DNA of 64,000 bases from Emydura subglobosa. Taxonomy: Eukaryota; Chordata; Testudines; Chelidae. Numbering within the stretch: position 1 is the first letter of the stretch; each line of letters starts with the position of its first letter. Under the pieces are notes generated by a model. That model was not told the DNA's origin. It made no database searches and saw nothing but the letters and a program-made list of their open reading frames with translations. Of the stretch, positions 47,101 to 53,287 are shown piece after piece. The stretch is taken from the NCBI GenBank assembly GCA_007922225.1, contig ML679969.1:2393236-2457235 (forward strand), in the 5' to 3' direction. Position numbers and translations under genes: made by a program.

Positions 47101-49906
47101 GTCCCTCGGGAATGCTCACCAGGAAAGCCCTCCTGCGCGCTCTCCAAAGGACAGGCTGAGAGTTGGGAGAACGGGTGGAACCGTGTGATGCCCTTCAGGA
47201 AGGGGGTGTGTGGACGTTCAAGGTGAATAGGCTACAGAACCTCCAGCAAGCTTAGAAGGAGAGCACACTGCCTTTCAGAAACTTTCAAAGCAGAGATTAT
47301 TCTGCTCACGCACAAGTAAAAACCTCCTGCAGGTTTTTAAGAACCTGTCTGCTCCTTACTCTCCATTCTGGGCCAAATCCTGCTCTCCTTCCTCACTGGA
47401 CTAGTCCCGTGGAACTTTCTGGAGAAACCCCACCGGCCTGTCTGTACCCACCTGTCCTCTAGTGCCTTCCACGTCGATGGTCCGCTCTTGCAGACAAAGA
47501 CCCTCTTTTTGTTCTGTGTTTGTACAGCACCTAGTGTAATGGGGCCCTGGTCCCCGACTAGGGCTCCGAGGTGCCAGGGTGATACACACAAATAAATAAA
47601 GAATAGTTACATTCAGGGGTTTTAGAAGAAAATCCCCACCCCAGGCTATCACTACAGGGAGCTGTAGCATCCACCACATTTTTGGTTTTTTCTTTTTTAA
47701 GTCATAACCTCCATTACATTCCTGGGCTATGAAATGGACAAATACTACACAACCCCTGCCAGTTGCACCAGACTGCTGGCACTCAGTGGAGGGGCAGATA
47801 GAGATGCAAAAGAGAAGAGAGAAAGGGTAACACAAACAGTATAATTTTTAGACAGCTAATTGTATTAATTGCTTCTTCGGACTGCCAATCTCCCCGTCAA
47901 ATCCTGAAATTCATCATGCCCGTTTGACGGCGTGTTTGTAATAATCCCAATAGACATCTGTTGATAGAAACGCCCTCCTCTGACAAACAGCCGATTTTCT
48001 CCCGCCGCTGACTCAGCACATCAGATGGAACGGAAACGGAGCAGCAGTGATTCCATTGTGTCTCGTCATGCCAAAAAACGGAAAAAAAAAGTTTCTCTTC
48101 TGTGCCAAGTTGCCAGCAGCAGTGGTGCAAGAGGAACCCCTGGGAGTGATTATGCTCCTGCTGCACGGACTGCAGGGGGGGTGAAAACCATCAGGCTGGA
48201 TTCTGCTATACCAGGGGTTCTCCAACTGGGGGGGTCACGAGGTTATTTTGGGAGGGATAATTTTAGGACGAAGTGGGCCAATTTTTGACTGAGGACATCA
48301 ACACTAAACTATTTCCACTGTCCACACAAAAGGTCTGCAAATCTAACACACTCACAGATTCATTTGGCCAGCGCAGACACGGCTCTGTGCCTCAGTTTCC
48401 CCATACGTGAAATGGGGAGAATGATATCGAACTCCTTGGTAAAGTGCTTTGAGATCTACTGATGAAAAGCACGAGATAAGAGCTAGAAGCTGCCAGGAGG
48501 GGGGTTTTAGTGAACACTTGAAGGACCTTGAGATCCACCAATGGGACACAAAGGCCATCCCTAGATGAAGGAAATTCCCAGCAGGGTAAGTCGCTGCAGT
48601 GACTCAACCCCCTCATAGAGACGTGAGGCACTAGCAATGAGAGATGGGAGGCAGGGGGTTATGCCAGTGTCGCTTGCGTTGGTCACCGGATTACGCTGCC
48701 CCACTGCTGTATGCCCTTGCCCAGTGCAGCGTGTTTGTGTTCAAGGCCCCGTCCCGGTTTAATTGTATCCGTGTATTTGCACAGGTGCAGTTAACGTCGC
48801 CAAGGTCAGAGTTCTGTGTTTCCTCGTGCCACATGCAGCCAAGGAGTGGCTGGTGTCAGTGTCTTGGAAAGGGAAGCGGAGATTGAGTTCCCTGCAAACA
48901 ATCCCGCCGAGCAGGGAGGGAAGGCACAGCCAACCAGCGACACCCAAGGGGACGGAGCGCTGTGCAGATGAGGGGGGTGTGGAATGCCAGCAGGCGCCTG
49001 CCTCCTCCAGGCTCACTGGGTTGTGATCCTAGGATGCCTTGCTGCTTACATTATACAAGAAAGAACGCGATGCCACTGCCACCGCCCTACGGGCCCAGAT
49101 CTCAGCCCCCGAGGCATCTCCAGGGCCTCCCACATACAAGAGAAGAGCCCTGTTTTTTGGGGTTTTTTTTTTTCGAGTTGCATCTTACAACACCGAAAGC
49201 TAGGAGTCAGCCCCGGGGACGTGGCAGAGTGGGGTCGGGCCCACTCAGGAGCCAACAAACCAACCACTCCACCTTCGGCCCCAGCACACGTAGCAATGAA
49301 ATCAGAAGCGCAGGAATCCAGGCTGCAGGATCCAATCCGCCGCCTGCGCCAGCTACTCCTGGGGCTGTGTCTGACTGACACCCCTATGGCCCCGGGTGTC
49401 ACATGCTGGATTTCTATCCCCCAGGCACCGGTTAAGTGGTGTTTGAGTGAGCAAACTCAGTGAAGGAGACCGCTAAGGTAAGGGAGATGGGTGCAAGGGA
49501 TGGGCTGGGGAAACTGATAACAAGGCAGGTATATGAGGGTTAGGGAGGGGTGGGGGCAGAGGAGATAGCTCCAGCCGTGATGAGTGCAGGAGAGCTGCAG
49601 AAAGGATTACAGAAGAAGGGGCAACGACAAAGGAAAAATAATGCCTGGCTGCAGAGAGGTGGGGAGGACCGAGGGGTGGGGGAAAGGTGCTTGGGTGCGG
49701 CTGGGGAAGGGTGCAGGTGAAGCAGTGGGTGGGTGTAGCAGGGGGGGGGGCAGGAAACCCGCCCCCCGGCCGGGGCCGCCCGGGGGGGGGGGGGCACAAG
49801 GCGCCAACACTCACCCGTACACGTCGGTGGAGATCTGGGTGCCCAGCACGCACACCGCCTCCATGCGGCTCCCATACTGCAGCCGGAGGGTCCGATCCCG
49901 CAGCAT
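7872..49906 (-). CDS. PADI2: Protein-arginine deiminase type 2, complete gene of 16 coding exons
   Basis: PADI2 hydrolyses peptidyl-arginine to peptidyl-citrulline in a calcium-dependent reaction on histones, myelin basic protein, vimentin and other targets, in cytosol and nucleus. The coding exons are 49906-49815, 44149-43966, 41319-41247, 34828-34767, 31675-31558, 29395-29270, 26455-26277, 23771-23668, 22221-22110, 19961-19854, 15193-15042, 14424-14280, 12899-12806, 10540-10455, 9490-9362 and 8105-7872. They total 1998 nt and 665 codons plus TAG, the same length as human PAD2. All introns are GT-AG and phases agree. The N-terminal domain is about 1-115, the middle Ig-like domain 116-290 and the catalytic domain 295-665. 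Catalytic D351, H471, D473 and C647 are present, as are R347 and W348. Calcium ligands D123, D125, D127, E131, N154, D156, D166, D169, Q350, E352, E354, D370, F408, L411 and E412 are present. E158 is Asp and D374 is Asn here. Close likeness to PAD2, including [16 protein letters not shown], separates it from PADI1, 3, 4 and 6. Confidence 0.97.
8106..9361. other. PADI2: PADI2 intron 15
   Basis: No exon beyond the GT-AG ends. A degenerate tRNA-like SINE head with the phrase CTGGTGGTTAAGCCACTCAC lies at about 8495-8575, and an A/C-rich low-complexity tract at 8440-8490. Confidence 0.7.
9362..9490 (-). CDS. PADI2: PADI2 exon 15
   Basis: 129 nt, residues 546-588, acceptor CCCCAG|CGC and donor ATG|GTGAGA. 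It encodes [18 protein letters not shown] and [12 protein letters not shown]. Confidence 0.97.
9541..9625 (+). mobile_element. CR1 LINE 3' tail
   Basis: It contains the characteristic CR1 3' end phrase GGACTAGATGACCTCTCAAG followed by GTCCTTGCCAGCCCTACAA. It sits just upstream of the exon 15 acceptor, antisense to the gene. Confidence 0.8.
9828..10140 (+). mobile_element. CR1 LINE 3' fragment
   Basis: The stretch matches in order the end of the CR1 reverse transcriptase reading frame and its 3' UTR (GCTCTTCAATCTAGCAGA ... AACCCTTGGAACAAGTT ... AGACTAGATGATCACCTTCT). A second, similar copy lies at 22741-23125, and the two align along most of their length. Stops and frameshifts show it is dead. 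Confidence 0.85.
10455..10540 (-). CDS. PADI2: PADI2 exon 14
   Basis: 86 nt, residues 517-545, acceptor TATAG|GT and donor CAG|GTAACA. It encodes [19 protein letters not shown]. Its first eight residues diverge most from human among the exons, but length and phase match. Confidence 0.94.
11868..11985. mobile_element. Short inverted-repeat element (MITE-like)
   Basis: The left end GAGAAATTCACCCCTTTGCA and the right end, read in reverse complement as GGGTGGAATTCACAAATGTCC, are degenerate inverted repeats. A relative with the same ends lies at 16471-16600. No target duplication could be fixed. Confidence 0.5.
12679..12789 (-). mobile_element. MIR/CORE-SINE relic
   Basis: It contains ATTTTACAGCTGGGGAAACT followed by GAGGCACAGAGCAG, the reverse complement of the MIR core. 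It ends 17 bases from the exon 13 donor. Confidence 0.7.
12806..12899 (-). CDS. PADI2: PADI2 exon 13
   Basis: 94 nt, residues 486-516 plus one base, acceptor TCCCAG|CAA and donor AAGG|GTAAGT. It encodes [19 protein letters not shown], nearly identical to human PAD2. Confidence 0.96.
12900..14279. other. PADI2: PADI2 intron 12
   Basis: It contains a T(19) run at about 13510-13528 and a GTCTACAC-family-like piece in reverse orientation at about 13850-14025 (GAGAGTAGACATGGCCTTAG). No exon was seen. Confidence 0.65.
14280..14424 (-). CDS. PADI2: PADI2 exon 12 (catalytic His471, Asp473)
   Basis: 145 nt, residues 437-485, acceptor CACTAG|A and donor AAAAAG|GTGACC. It carries [18 protein letters not shown] and [11 protein letters not shown]471 and D473 of the latter are catalytic. 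Confidence 0.97.
14425..15041. other. PADI2: PADI2 intron 11
   Basis: It contains an antisense CR1 3' fragment (about 14631-14760) and a 20-bp direct duplication, CAAGACAGATCTAGAACTAC, at about 14861 and 14893. No exon was seen. Confidence 0.7.
14631..14760 (-). mobile_element. CR1 LINE 3' end
   Basis: ATAGATTCATGGATTACAAG followed by GCCAGGAGGGACCATTGTGATCATCCAAT (in pieces) is the reverse complement of a CR1 3' end. It lies in sense orientation with the PADI2 transcript. Confidence 0.8.
15042..15193 (-). CDS. PADI2: PADI2 exon 11
   Basis: 152 nt, residues 387-436 plus two bases, acceptor TTCACAG|GGC and donor CCCAC|GTAAGA. It encodes [20 protein letters not shown] and [16 protein letters not shown]408, L411 and E412, ligands of the active-site calcium, are present. 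Confidence 0.97.
16471..16600. mobile_element. Palindromic MITE-like element
   Basis: The left end ATGAAATTCACCCCTGTGCA and the right end (reverse complement GTGAGATTCAACGCCCTGCA) are imperfect inverted repeats. The centre pairs again (AAGTCC with GGACTT), so much of the 130 bp could fold into one hairpin. It is related to the element at 11868-11985. Confidence 0.6.
18300..18400 (+). mobile_element. MIR/CORE-SINE relic
   Basis: TGTGTGGCCTTGGGCAAGTC, then TCTGTGCC ... CCCATTTGTAAA, follows the MIR consensus order. Confidence 0.7.
19185..19300. repeat. AT-rich low-complexity stretch
   Basis: Over 100 bases are almost entirely A and T (for example TATATTATATTTACAAAATT). No gene is present. Confidence 0.8.
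19854..19961 (-). CDS. PADI2: PADI2 exon 10 (catalytic Asp351)
   Basis: 108 nt, residues 351-386, acceptor TGGACAG|GAT and donor CTG|GTAAGA. It begins [14 protein letters not shown]351 is catalytic, and E352 and E354 bind calcium. Ligand D370 is kept, and position 374 is Asn rather than the Asp of human PAD2. Confidence 0.97.
20045..21018. mobile_element. Outer hAT-like non-autonomous element, split by a younger insertion
   Basis: The terminal inverted repeats are TAGGGTGACCACC (20045) and GGTGGTCACCCTA (ends 21018). The element is flanked by 8-bp target duplications CACTCAGC (20037-20044) and TACTCAGC (21019-21026), which differ at one base. An 8-bp duplication points to the hAT superfamily. 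Without the inner element and its duplicated target it would be about 532 bp. It codes for no transposase that I can see. Its left end lies 83 bp upstream of PADI2 exon 10. Confidence 0.85.
20355..20788. mobile_element. Inner hAT-like non-autonomous element (434 bp)
   Basis: The terminal inverted repeats are CAGGGGTGTCAAAC at the left and GTTTGATACCCCTG at the right, differing at one base. It is flanked by a perfect 8-bp target duplication CCCTAGGG (20347-20354 and 20789-20796). It lies wholly inside the element at 20045-21018 and is therefore younger. CAGGGGTGTCAAAC ends are typical of vertebrate hAT MITEs. The interior is partly GC- and CpG-rich. A long open frame across it has no likeness to a transposase. 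Confidence 0.92.
21455..21575 (+). repeat. Interspersed repeat tail (GCACCTAGCACAA family)
   Basis: GGGGCAGGGACCATCTTTG, then TTGTACAGCACCTAGCACAA, then CAGGCTACAATAATGCAAATAAA. The same ordered blocks recur at 5512-5600, 47505-47610, 56388-56485 and 62938-63010, which shows an interspersed family. I cannot name it from sequence alone. Confidence 0.7.
22110..22221 (-). CDS. PADI2: PADI2 exon 9
   Basis: 112 nt, residues 313-350, acceptor TTCTCAG|T and donor CAG|GTGAAG. It ends RGDRWMQ, supplying R347 and W348 near the active site and calcium ligand Q350. The catalytic D351 is the first codon of the next exon. Confidence 0.96.
22534..22720. mobile_element. hAT MITE (187 bp) with target duplication
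   Basis: The ends are CGGGGGTCTCAAACT and AGTTTGAGAACCCCTG, imperfect inverted repeats of the CAGGGGTTCTCAAACT type. It is flanked by perfect 8-bp duplications ATCTAAAG (22526-22533 and 22721-22728). A C-run of about 12 bases lies inside. It has no coding capacity. Confidence 0.9.
22741..23125 (+). mobile_element. CR1 LINE, 3' end of reverse transcriptase ORF and 3' UTR
   Basis: A frame from 22809 to 23063 encodes a CR1 ORF2 C-terminus, with [20 protein letters not shown], then NHWNNLS and [19 protein letters not shown]. It is followed by CR1 3' UTR sequence. It is 5'-truncated, as usual for CR1, and antisense to PADI2. Confidence 0.88.
23668..23771 (-). CDS. PADI2: PADI2 exon 8
   Basis: 104 nt, residues 279-312 plus two bases, acceptor CTTCCAG|GGG and donor TGCAG|GTAAAG. 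It encodes [20 protein letters not shown], the entry to the catalytic domain. Confidence 0.96.
23772..26276. other. PADI2: PADI2 intron 7
   Basis: No exon was recognised. A degenerate palindromic repeat (GATTCTGATCTCGCTCACAC ... TGGTCAGAATC) lies at about 25485-25585. The rest is unremarkable unique-looking sequence. Confidence 0.65.
26277..26455 (-). CDS. PADI2: PADI2 exon 7
   Basis: 179 nt, residues 219-278, acceptor TTCTAG|AT and donor GAG|GTATGG. It encodes [20 protein letters not shown] and [18 protein letters not shown] in the middle domain. Confidence 0.96.
27165..27290 (-). mobile_element. CR1 LINE 3' end (diverged)
   Basis: AAGGCCAAAGGGACGTCAGATCAGC then CCGACCTCCTGTGTAGCACA corresponds, in reverse complement, to the CR1 3' end seen elsewhere in the window at 14631 and 34985. 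Confidence 0.65.
28017..28222 (+). mobile_element. tRNA-derived CORE-SINE / MIR-type element
   Basis: A tRNA-like head (GGCAGCATGGCCTTGTGACT ... box-B-like GGATTCTAGTCC) is followed by the MIR core (CCTCAGTTTCTCCATCTGTA) and a tail with AAAGTGCTACATAAAAGCT. It is one of the most complete SINE copies in the window. A second, truncated head lies at about 27310-27370. Confidence 0.8.
29270..29395 (-). CDS. PADI2: PADI2 exon 6
   Basis: 126 nt, residues 177-218 plus one base, acceptor CCCCAG|AT and donor GAGA|GTAAGT. It carries [20 protein letters not shown], almost identical to human PAD2. Confidence 0.96.
29396..31557. other. PADI2: PADI2 intron 5, with a large CR1 fragment
   Basis: The main content is the CR1 insertion at about 30440-31180. 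No additional exon was recognised. Confidence 0.75.
30440..31180 (+). mobile_element. CR1 LINE, C-terminal third of reverse transcriptase ORF and 3' end
   Basis: Frames along the fragment read [26 protein letters not shown], then [38 protein letters not shown] and [13 protein letters not shown], which is the standard order of a CR1 ORF2 C-terminus. The 3' UTR follows (AGTCCTGCCATACGTGCAGG). It is broken by stops and frameshifts, 5'-truncated and antisense to PADI2. Confidence 0.92.
31558..31675 (-). CDS. PADI2: PADI2 exon 5
   Basis: 118 nt, residues 138-176 plus one base, acceptor TTTCAG|GCA and donor [29 protein letters not shown] is conserved. N154, D156, D166 and D169 are kept, while position 158, glutamate in human PAD2, is aspartate here. 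Confidence 0.96.
31676..34766. other. PADI2: PADI2 intron 4, with a second-clade LINE fragment
   Basis: It contains an (AG)n tract at about 32389-32404 and a reverse-transcriptase remnant at about 33450-34240 that is not CR1. No PADI2 exon was seen in it. Confidence 0.7.
33450..34240 (+). mobile_element. Non-CR1 LINE reverse transcriptase remnant (RTE-like)
   Basis: Translated pieces read [46 protein letters not shown], then [34 protein letters not shown] and [11 protein letters not shown]. Such a series (catalytic box, YLG, IWKSK, RCLR, WWD, RWLGH) is the C-terminal half of an RTE- or related-clade LINE polymerase. The usual FADD catalytic box is FAGD here, and stops interrupt the frame, so it is inactive. 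The clade assignment is by eye. Confidence 0.75.
34767..34828 (-). CDS. PADI2: PADI2 exon 4 (calcium-binding loop)
   Basis: 62 nt, residues 117-137, acceptor TTTCTAG|GG and donor AAG|GTAACT. It encodes [17 protein letters not shown] with acidic ligands D123, D125, D127 and E131 of the calcium sites that help switch PAD2 to its active form. Confidence 0.97.
34985..35180 (-). mobile_element. CR1 LINE 3' end
   Basis: AAGGCCAGAAGGGACCGCTG, TGATCACCTAGTCTGCCCTT, then TAACACAGGCCAGGGAACG and TTGTCAGTGATGGAGAATCC is, in reverse complement, a CR1 3' end with the last codons of ORF2. It starts about 155 bp upstream of exon 4. Confidence 0.87.
36126..36232 (-). mobile_element. MIR/CORE-SINE relic
   Basis: AAATGGGGAAACCGAGGCAC, AGAGAGGTAAATTGCC and TTGCCCAAGGTCTTGCTGG is the MIR core in reverse complement. 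Confidence 0.75.
36282..36484 (-). mobile_element. MIR/CORE-SINE, nearly full length
   Basis: It reads CTCAAAGCACTTTAGAAAG, TCCCCCTTTTACAGATGAGG, AGACTGAGGCACAGAGAGG, then a tRNA-like head in reverse complement (CCAGTGTTCTATCCCCTAGG). It lies beside another copy at 36126-36232. Confidence 0.8.
36862..37085 (+). mobile_element. MIR/CORE-SINE relic
   Basis: GGACTCCTGCGTTCCACTCC, GTGTGACCTGGGGTAAG, then GTGCCTCAGTTTCCCCATCT and GTAAAATGAGACTGATACTC is a MIR-type element in plus orientation. Confidence 0.78.
37537..37600 (+). repeat. Interspersed repeat fragment (TTTTATTGGACCAACTTC type)
   Basis: The block GGGAATATCTTTTATTGGAC, then CAACTTCTGTTGGTGAGAGA and GACAAGCTTTCC, is one I know as widespread in reptile genomes. 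It contains the small palindrome CCAACTTCTGTTGG. No family name is claimed. Confidence 0.55.
38635..38860 (+). mobile_element. GTCTACAC-family DNA element fragment
   Basis: It starts GAGGGTATGTCTACACGG and is similar at its end to the repeats at 10870 and 54020. The right end could not be placed with confidence. Confidence 0.5.
41247..41319 (-). CDS. PADI2: PADI2 exon 3
   Basis: 73 nt, residues 93-116 plus one base, acceptor TTCCAG|GTA and donor ATTG|GTAAGT. It encodes [18 protein letters not shown], the end of the N-terminal domain. Confidence 0.96.
41320..43965. other. PADI2: PADI2 intron 2
   Basis: It is GC-richer than other introns and contains long chance open frames (for example 42085-42735 plus), but no known domain, codon-like pattern or splice-framed exon. 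No repeats were identified with confidence. Confidence 0.65.
43966..44149 (-). CDS. PADI2: PADI2 exon 2
   Basis: 184 nt, residues 31-92, acceptor TTGCAG|A and donor AAG|GTAAAG. It encodes most of the N-terminal cupredoxin-like PAD domain, including [10 protein letters not shown] and [12 protein letters not shown], the latter matching human MSQASTEASSDK. Confidence 0.96.
47505..47610 (+). repeat. Interspersed repeat tail (GCACCTAGCACAA family)
   Basis: TTGTACAGCACCTAGTGTAA, TGGGGCCCTGGTCCCCGAC and then CAAATAAATAAAG repeat the ordered blocks of the copy at 21455-21575. Confidence 0.7.
48212..48290 (+). mobile_element. Truncated hAT-like element end
   Basis: It begins CAGGGGTTCTCCAACTGGGG, matching the ends of the MITEs at 22534 and 54513, followed by GGTCACGAGGTTATTTTGGG. 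No right end or target duplication was found. Confidence 0.55.
48370..48487 (+). mobile_element. MIR/CORE-SINE relic
   Basis: GTGCCTCAGTTTCCCCATAC, GTGAAATGGGGAGAATGATA, then AAAGTGCTTTGAGATCTACT and GATGAAAAGCACGAGATAAG follow the MIR 3' half. Confidence 0.8.
49741..49794 (+). repeat. Paired long G runs just inside PADI2 intron 1
   Basis: A run of ten G (49741-49750) and one of thirteen G (49782-49794) flank a CCCGCC/GGCCGG-rich centre. The second run ends about 20 bp from the exon 1 donor. On the transcribed RNA these are C runs. G-quadruplex potential on the plus strand is inferred. Confidence 0.75.
49815..49906 (-). CDS. PADI2: PADI2 exon 1 (start codon)
   Basis: Residues 1-30 plus two bases of codon 31, beginning [18 protein letters not shown] as in other PAD2 proteins, then the donor GG|GTGAGT. 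The first ATG of the family motif is used and the preceding context is GGGCG. The split codon with exon 2 gives Gly31. Confidence 0.96.
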
Positions 49907-52900
49907 CGCCCCTGCTGAGCAGCGCCGGGCGCGGTCCTGCGAGCCTGCCCTGCTCTCGGCCAAGCACCACCCGCTCGCTCGCTCGCTCTGTGTTCGCAGG
50001 GACCCTGCCCGCCCCGCGCCCTGCCCGCCGCCAGGTGAGTCGGAGCCAGCAGCGGCCCCGGCCGCAGCGAGCCCAGGCGTAATTATCCCCCTGGCCCCAG
50101 ACACGCCCCGCTCCGCCCTTAGTGGCCCCACAGGGAGTCAATCAGCGGCTGCAAACAGCTCCCCAGGGTGGGGCCAGCCCAGGGAAAGGGACGTTTTGGA
50201 CAGCAGCTTTCCCCCAGTGTAAACCGGCTCCTCTCACTTCCACTCCCCATAGCCCGCGGGGCAGGAGGGCTGCATCCCCACTCCAGGGGGGCATGAACAT
50301 GAGCTTCGGGGCTTGGGGGGGGGGAGGAGACAGTGGGGCTGAGCACGCCCCCAGAGAGCTCCAAGCCACAGACCAGGGGCTCCCCCAGCTGTCCCAAGCT
50401 CAGACCCGCTCGCTCTGTAAACCGAGCCCTGGGTGCACCCATCAATCACTCTCCCGACCCAGCCGGCCACTGCCTCCGACCGCCCAGGGAGAAATCCGGG
50501 GCCACGCGAATCCCGTTCAAGACATGGCTGGTGCACAAGTGTTACCTAGAAAACCTGCACAAGACACAGTGCCTGTCGGCACTGGAAGCAACACACTTCA
50601 AGGCTGTGCTCTGTTAAGCCTCCTGGGTCTGGTTAGCATCTCCCTCTTTGTCCATGGTTCTTTCATACTATCTCAGCCACCCACTCTTGCCTTCCTCTTA
50701 CAGACTACTGGTTCTACAAAGCCGGGATTTTTGTCTGATGCTCTGAGGAAGTCTCTGTCTCCAAACTGTCACTATTTTACCGCTAAAGTTAAAGGGACAG
50801 TGTCATAGCTAAAAATTGTTTAGGAAAAAAAGTAGCAGTTGGAATCTCTCTCATGTGGGGGGCCAGCTGGTAATTCATCCATTCTTGAATCATTTAACAT
50901 GCACTATATTTCTATATGTATATGAATTTTTCTTTTGGTATGAATGTGTCATTTGATTCGTTTCGTAATGCTCAAGTTAAATACATCTTTTTGAAACATG
51001 CTTTAAAAGCAAAATTTCTTTCCTGGGTTACAAGATAATCAGCTTTAAATGATTCAACCTGAAAGAATTTTAGAAGCGTCCGAAGATCCTAATTAGAACT
51101 GACACCCCTTTTGTTCCTAGATGCTGTGTAAACACATAGCAAAGCACAGTCCCTGTCCTGAAGTGTTTACAGTCTGGGTCCCTGATCTGTGCCATGTAGC
51201 CAACATTAAACGTATGATTTTAATATAATTTCTCAGGTGTAAAATTAAGCACATGAATTAAGTGTTTGCAGGATCAGGACTAGATTTGAGACAAGCAGCA
51301 GCAACAAATGCGTATCAGACAATATGGAAAGGAGAGGGAAGACAAGGGGTTTAGAAATAAGGTCGTGGGTCACATGTTCACATGGACTGGCTATGTGCAC
51401 AGTTTAGTGGTTCCAAAGCATTCAGGAGTTATTTTCCTTTTTATTTTAAAATATTAAGATCAGCAATATCTACTTAGCCACTCTCAGCTGATGATTTCTT
51501 GTAGGCATCACAACAGCAGAGCATGGAGAGGAAGGATTTGATAGAGGACAGGATTTACTGGACTAGTTTGGGGAAGATGTTCAATGGGTAAGGAGATGTG
51601 TGAAAAGAACCATGGAGAGGCTAACAATGAAAATAGTCACTTCCAGATACCCAGCCCTATCTTCAATGATCTAACCTTTCAGTTGTAAGCTCTATAGGGA
51701 AATGATATTCCTTTAAAAGCTGTTTCCACCGGCATTTTAAAATAAATGGAAATATTTCTATTGATTGTTGATTTATATTTTAACAAAATACAAGGCCAAA
51801 TTTGACCTGACAAAGCCCCTTTAAGTATTTCCCACTCATCTCAATGGACATTTCACCTATCTCAAAAATTGTTTGTTTTTGTCAAGGGTGAGTCCTCGTT
51901 TGGTTAAAGTGTGTGGTTTGTTTCTTGGCACAGGGGAAGATTATCCTTCAGTTTCAAAGTTTGATAATATGTATTTAAGTGGTTCAGAATATTAAATGTC
52001 CATTCATTTCATTTCCATTTTCATAGAGTTTTCAGGTAGTCATGTCACAAATGATGTATGTACAGCACTACTAAAATGCAGCAACCTCTATGGCTGAGAC
52101 CTCTGAGCAGAATATATCACCTCAACAGTGAGGAGAGGGGAAATTTTACCCAAGGATTCAGAGACAACAAAAAACAGACCCTGGATTTTTTTTTTTAAAT
52201 GGTCTCAGCTGCAAGACACACACATTTTGGACTTTGCTCTCCTTGGTTATGATGCAGCAAGAACCATTCAATGGAATTATTTCTGTAATATCCTATCATA
52301 CCAAATAGGAATCTGTAACTGCCCCCTAGTCATCTGAGAACCAAGAAACTGGCATTAGGGATGAAGTTTCAACTCTAAATTTAATTTTTCTTGGTCTGAT
52401 TTTGCATACTTAGCATCAAACACAAATCGTATCAAAGCCAACATGGGCTAGAGATCATCAAAACCTTTGATATAAAAAATAAAACCAGGCTTTCTTTAAT
52501 TGAGCAGAACAACTTTCTAAAAAACTTCCAAAACCTTTTTTTTTATGAGGTTGGGAGAGGACAGACAGGTGAGTCACAGCCACCTGACATGGGTTCATTT
52601 CAGTCAGCTAGAATAAAACTAGGTGTTGAAAGACGACTTTGGCAGTTTGGGGCCTTCTGTCTTTTGAGCTGTGTCAAAACAGTAGATGAAAATGCCATCA
52701 TTAAGAGATAATGGAACACAGCTCCCTGCAACGGGGAGAAGGTCCATGTGGTTAATAGCAATGAAATGCAGAACCAGAGCCAGAGAATGTATGGAAAGGG
52801 AATGCCAAAGCATAGCTGGATCATTGAACTCATGACAACATTCTGTTACAATGAGGCCAACAATGGAGGGAGATGTCATTGTTAATTGTGCTTGGCGGAT

Positions 52901-52954
52901 GTCACTTCAGGAGAGTGACACACCTGGTTCACTGTTTATGAATAACTACATTCT

Positions 52955-53136
52955 GATTGGCTTCGGGCACAAGTTCAGTGTGACTCAGCCAATCAAAGAG
53001 CAGCTTAACCGTCAAAGTATTGAATACACCAATGGCCAGCCCAACACTGACGTTTTTTGTTTTCCGTTTAACTCTTCTCAGCGGAGAGGTGACGCCAGCA
53101 GAGACTCGCTGACCCAGCCCCTGCTTCATTGGTGGC
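52955..53136. promoter_or_regulatory. Cluster of four CCAAT boxes (function unknown)
   Basis: ATTGG at about 52956, CCAAT at about 52989 and 53029, and ATTGG at about 53128 lie within about 180 bp in a locally GC-mixed stretch. Such spacing is seen in some promoters. No gene start was identified beside it, so this is only a candidate. Confidence 0.3.
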
Positions 53137-53287
53137 GGTAACAAGGAAGTTTGTCTATTTTGGGGAAATGAAATACTCTGCATCGCTAAAAAGAGGCTAT
53201 TCGTGTAAAGGGACTATCCGCCTTGCTCCTGTAGCTATGGGTTCCATTGCTGGTTTTCACCGAAACCAAAAAGGCTTCAAGTTACCC

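Larger units (their letters stand above)
44150..49814. other. PADI2: PADI2 intron 1
   Basis: It contains repeat-family tails (44690-44765 and 47505-47610), a truncated hAT-like end (48212-48290), a MIR relic (48370-48487) and, next to exon 1, the CpG-rich region with two long G runs (49741-49750 and 49782-49794). No extra exon was recognised. Confidence 0.7.
49700..50200. promoter_or_regulatory. PADI2: PADI2 CpG-rich promoter with GC boxes
   Basis: This is a GC- and CpG-dense stretch around exon 1. On the minus strand, upstream of the start codon, there is a consensus Sp1 box GGGGCGGGC (50007-50015), a GGGGCGTG (50103-50109) and GGGCGGAGC (about 50110-50119). A short GAGC/CTCG run ((GCTC)n at 49974-49988) lies in the presumed 5' UTR. 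No TATA box is seen. The mammalian PADI2 promoter is known to be TATA-less and driven by Sp1/Sp3, which fits. The transcription start is not fixed by the sequence. Confidence 0.75.

Noticed and set aside
49473..50808. Open frames of 222 (minus) and 228 and 212 (plus) codons around PADI2 exon 1
   Set aside because: They come from CpG-rich composition with few stops and Pro/Arg/Ala-rich translations. The true coding part here is only exon 1 at 49815-49906.
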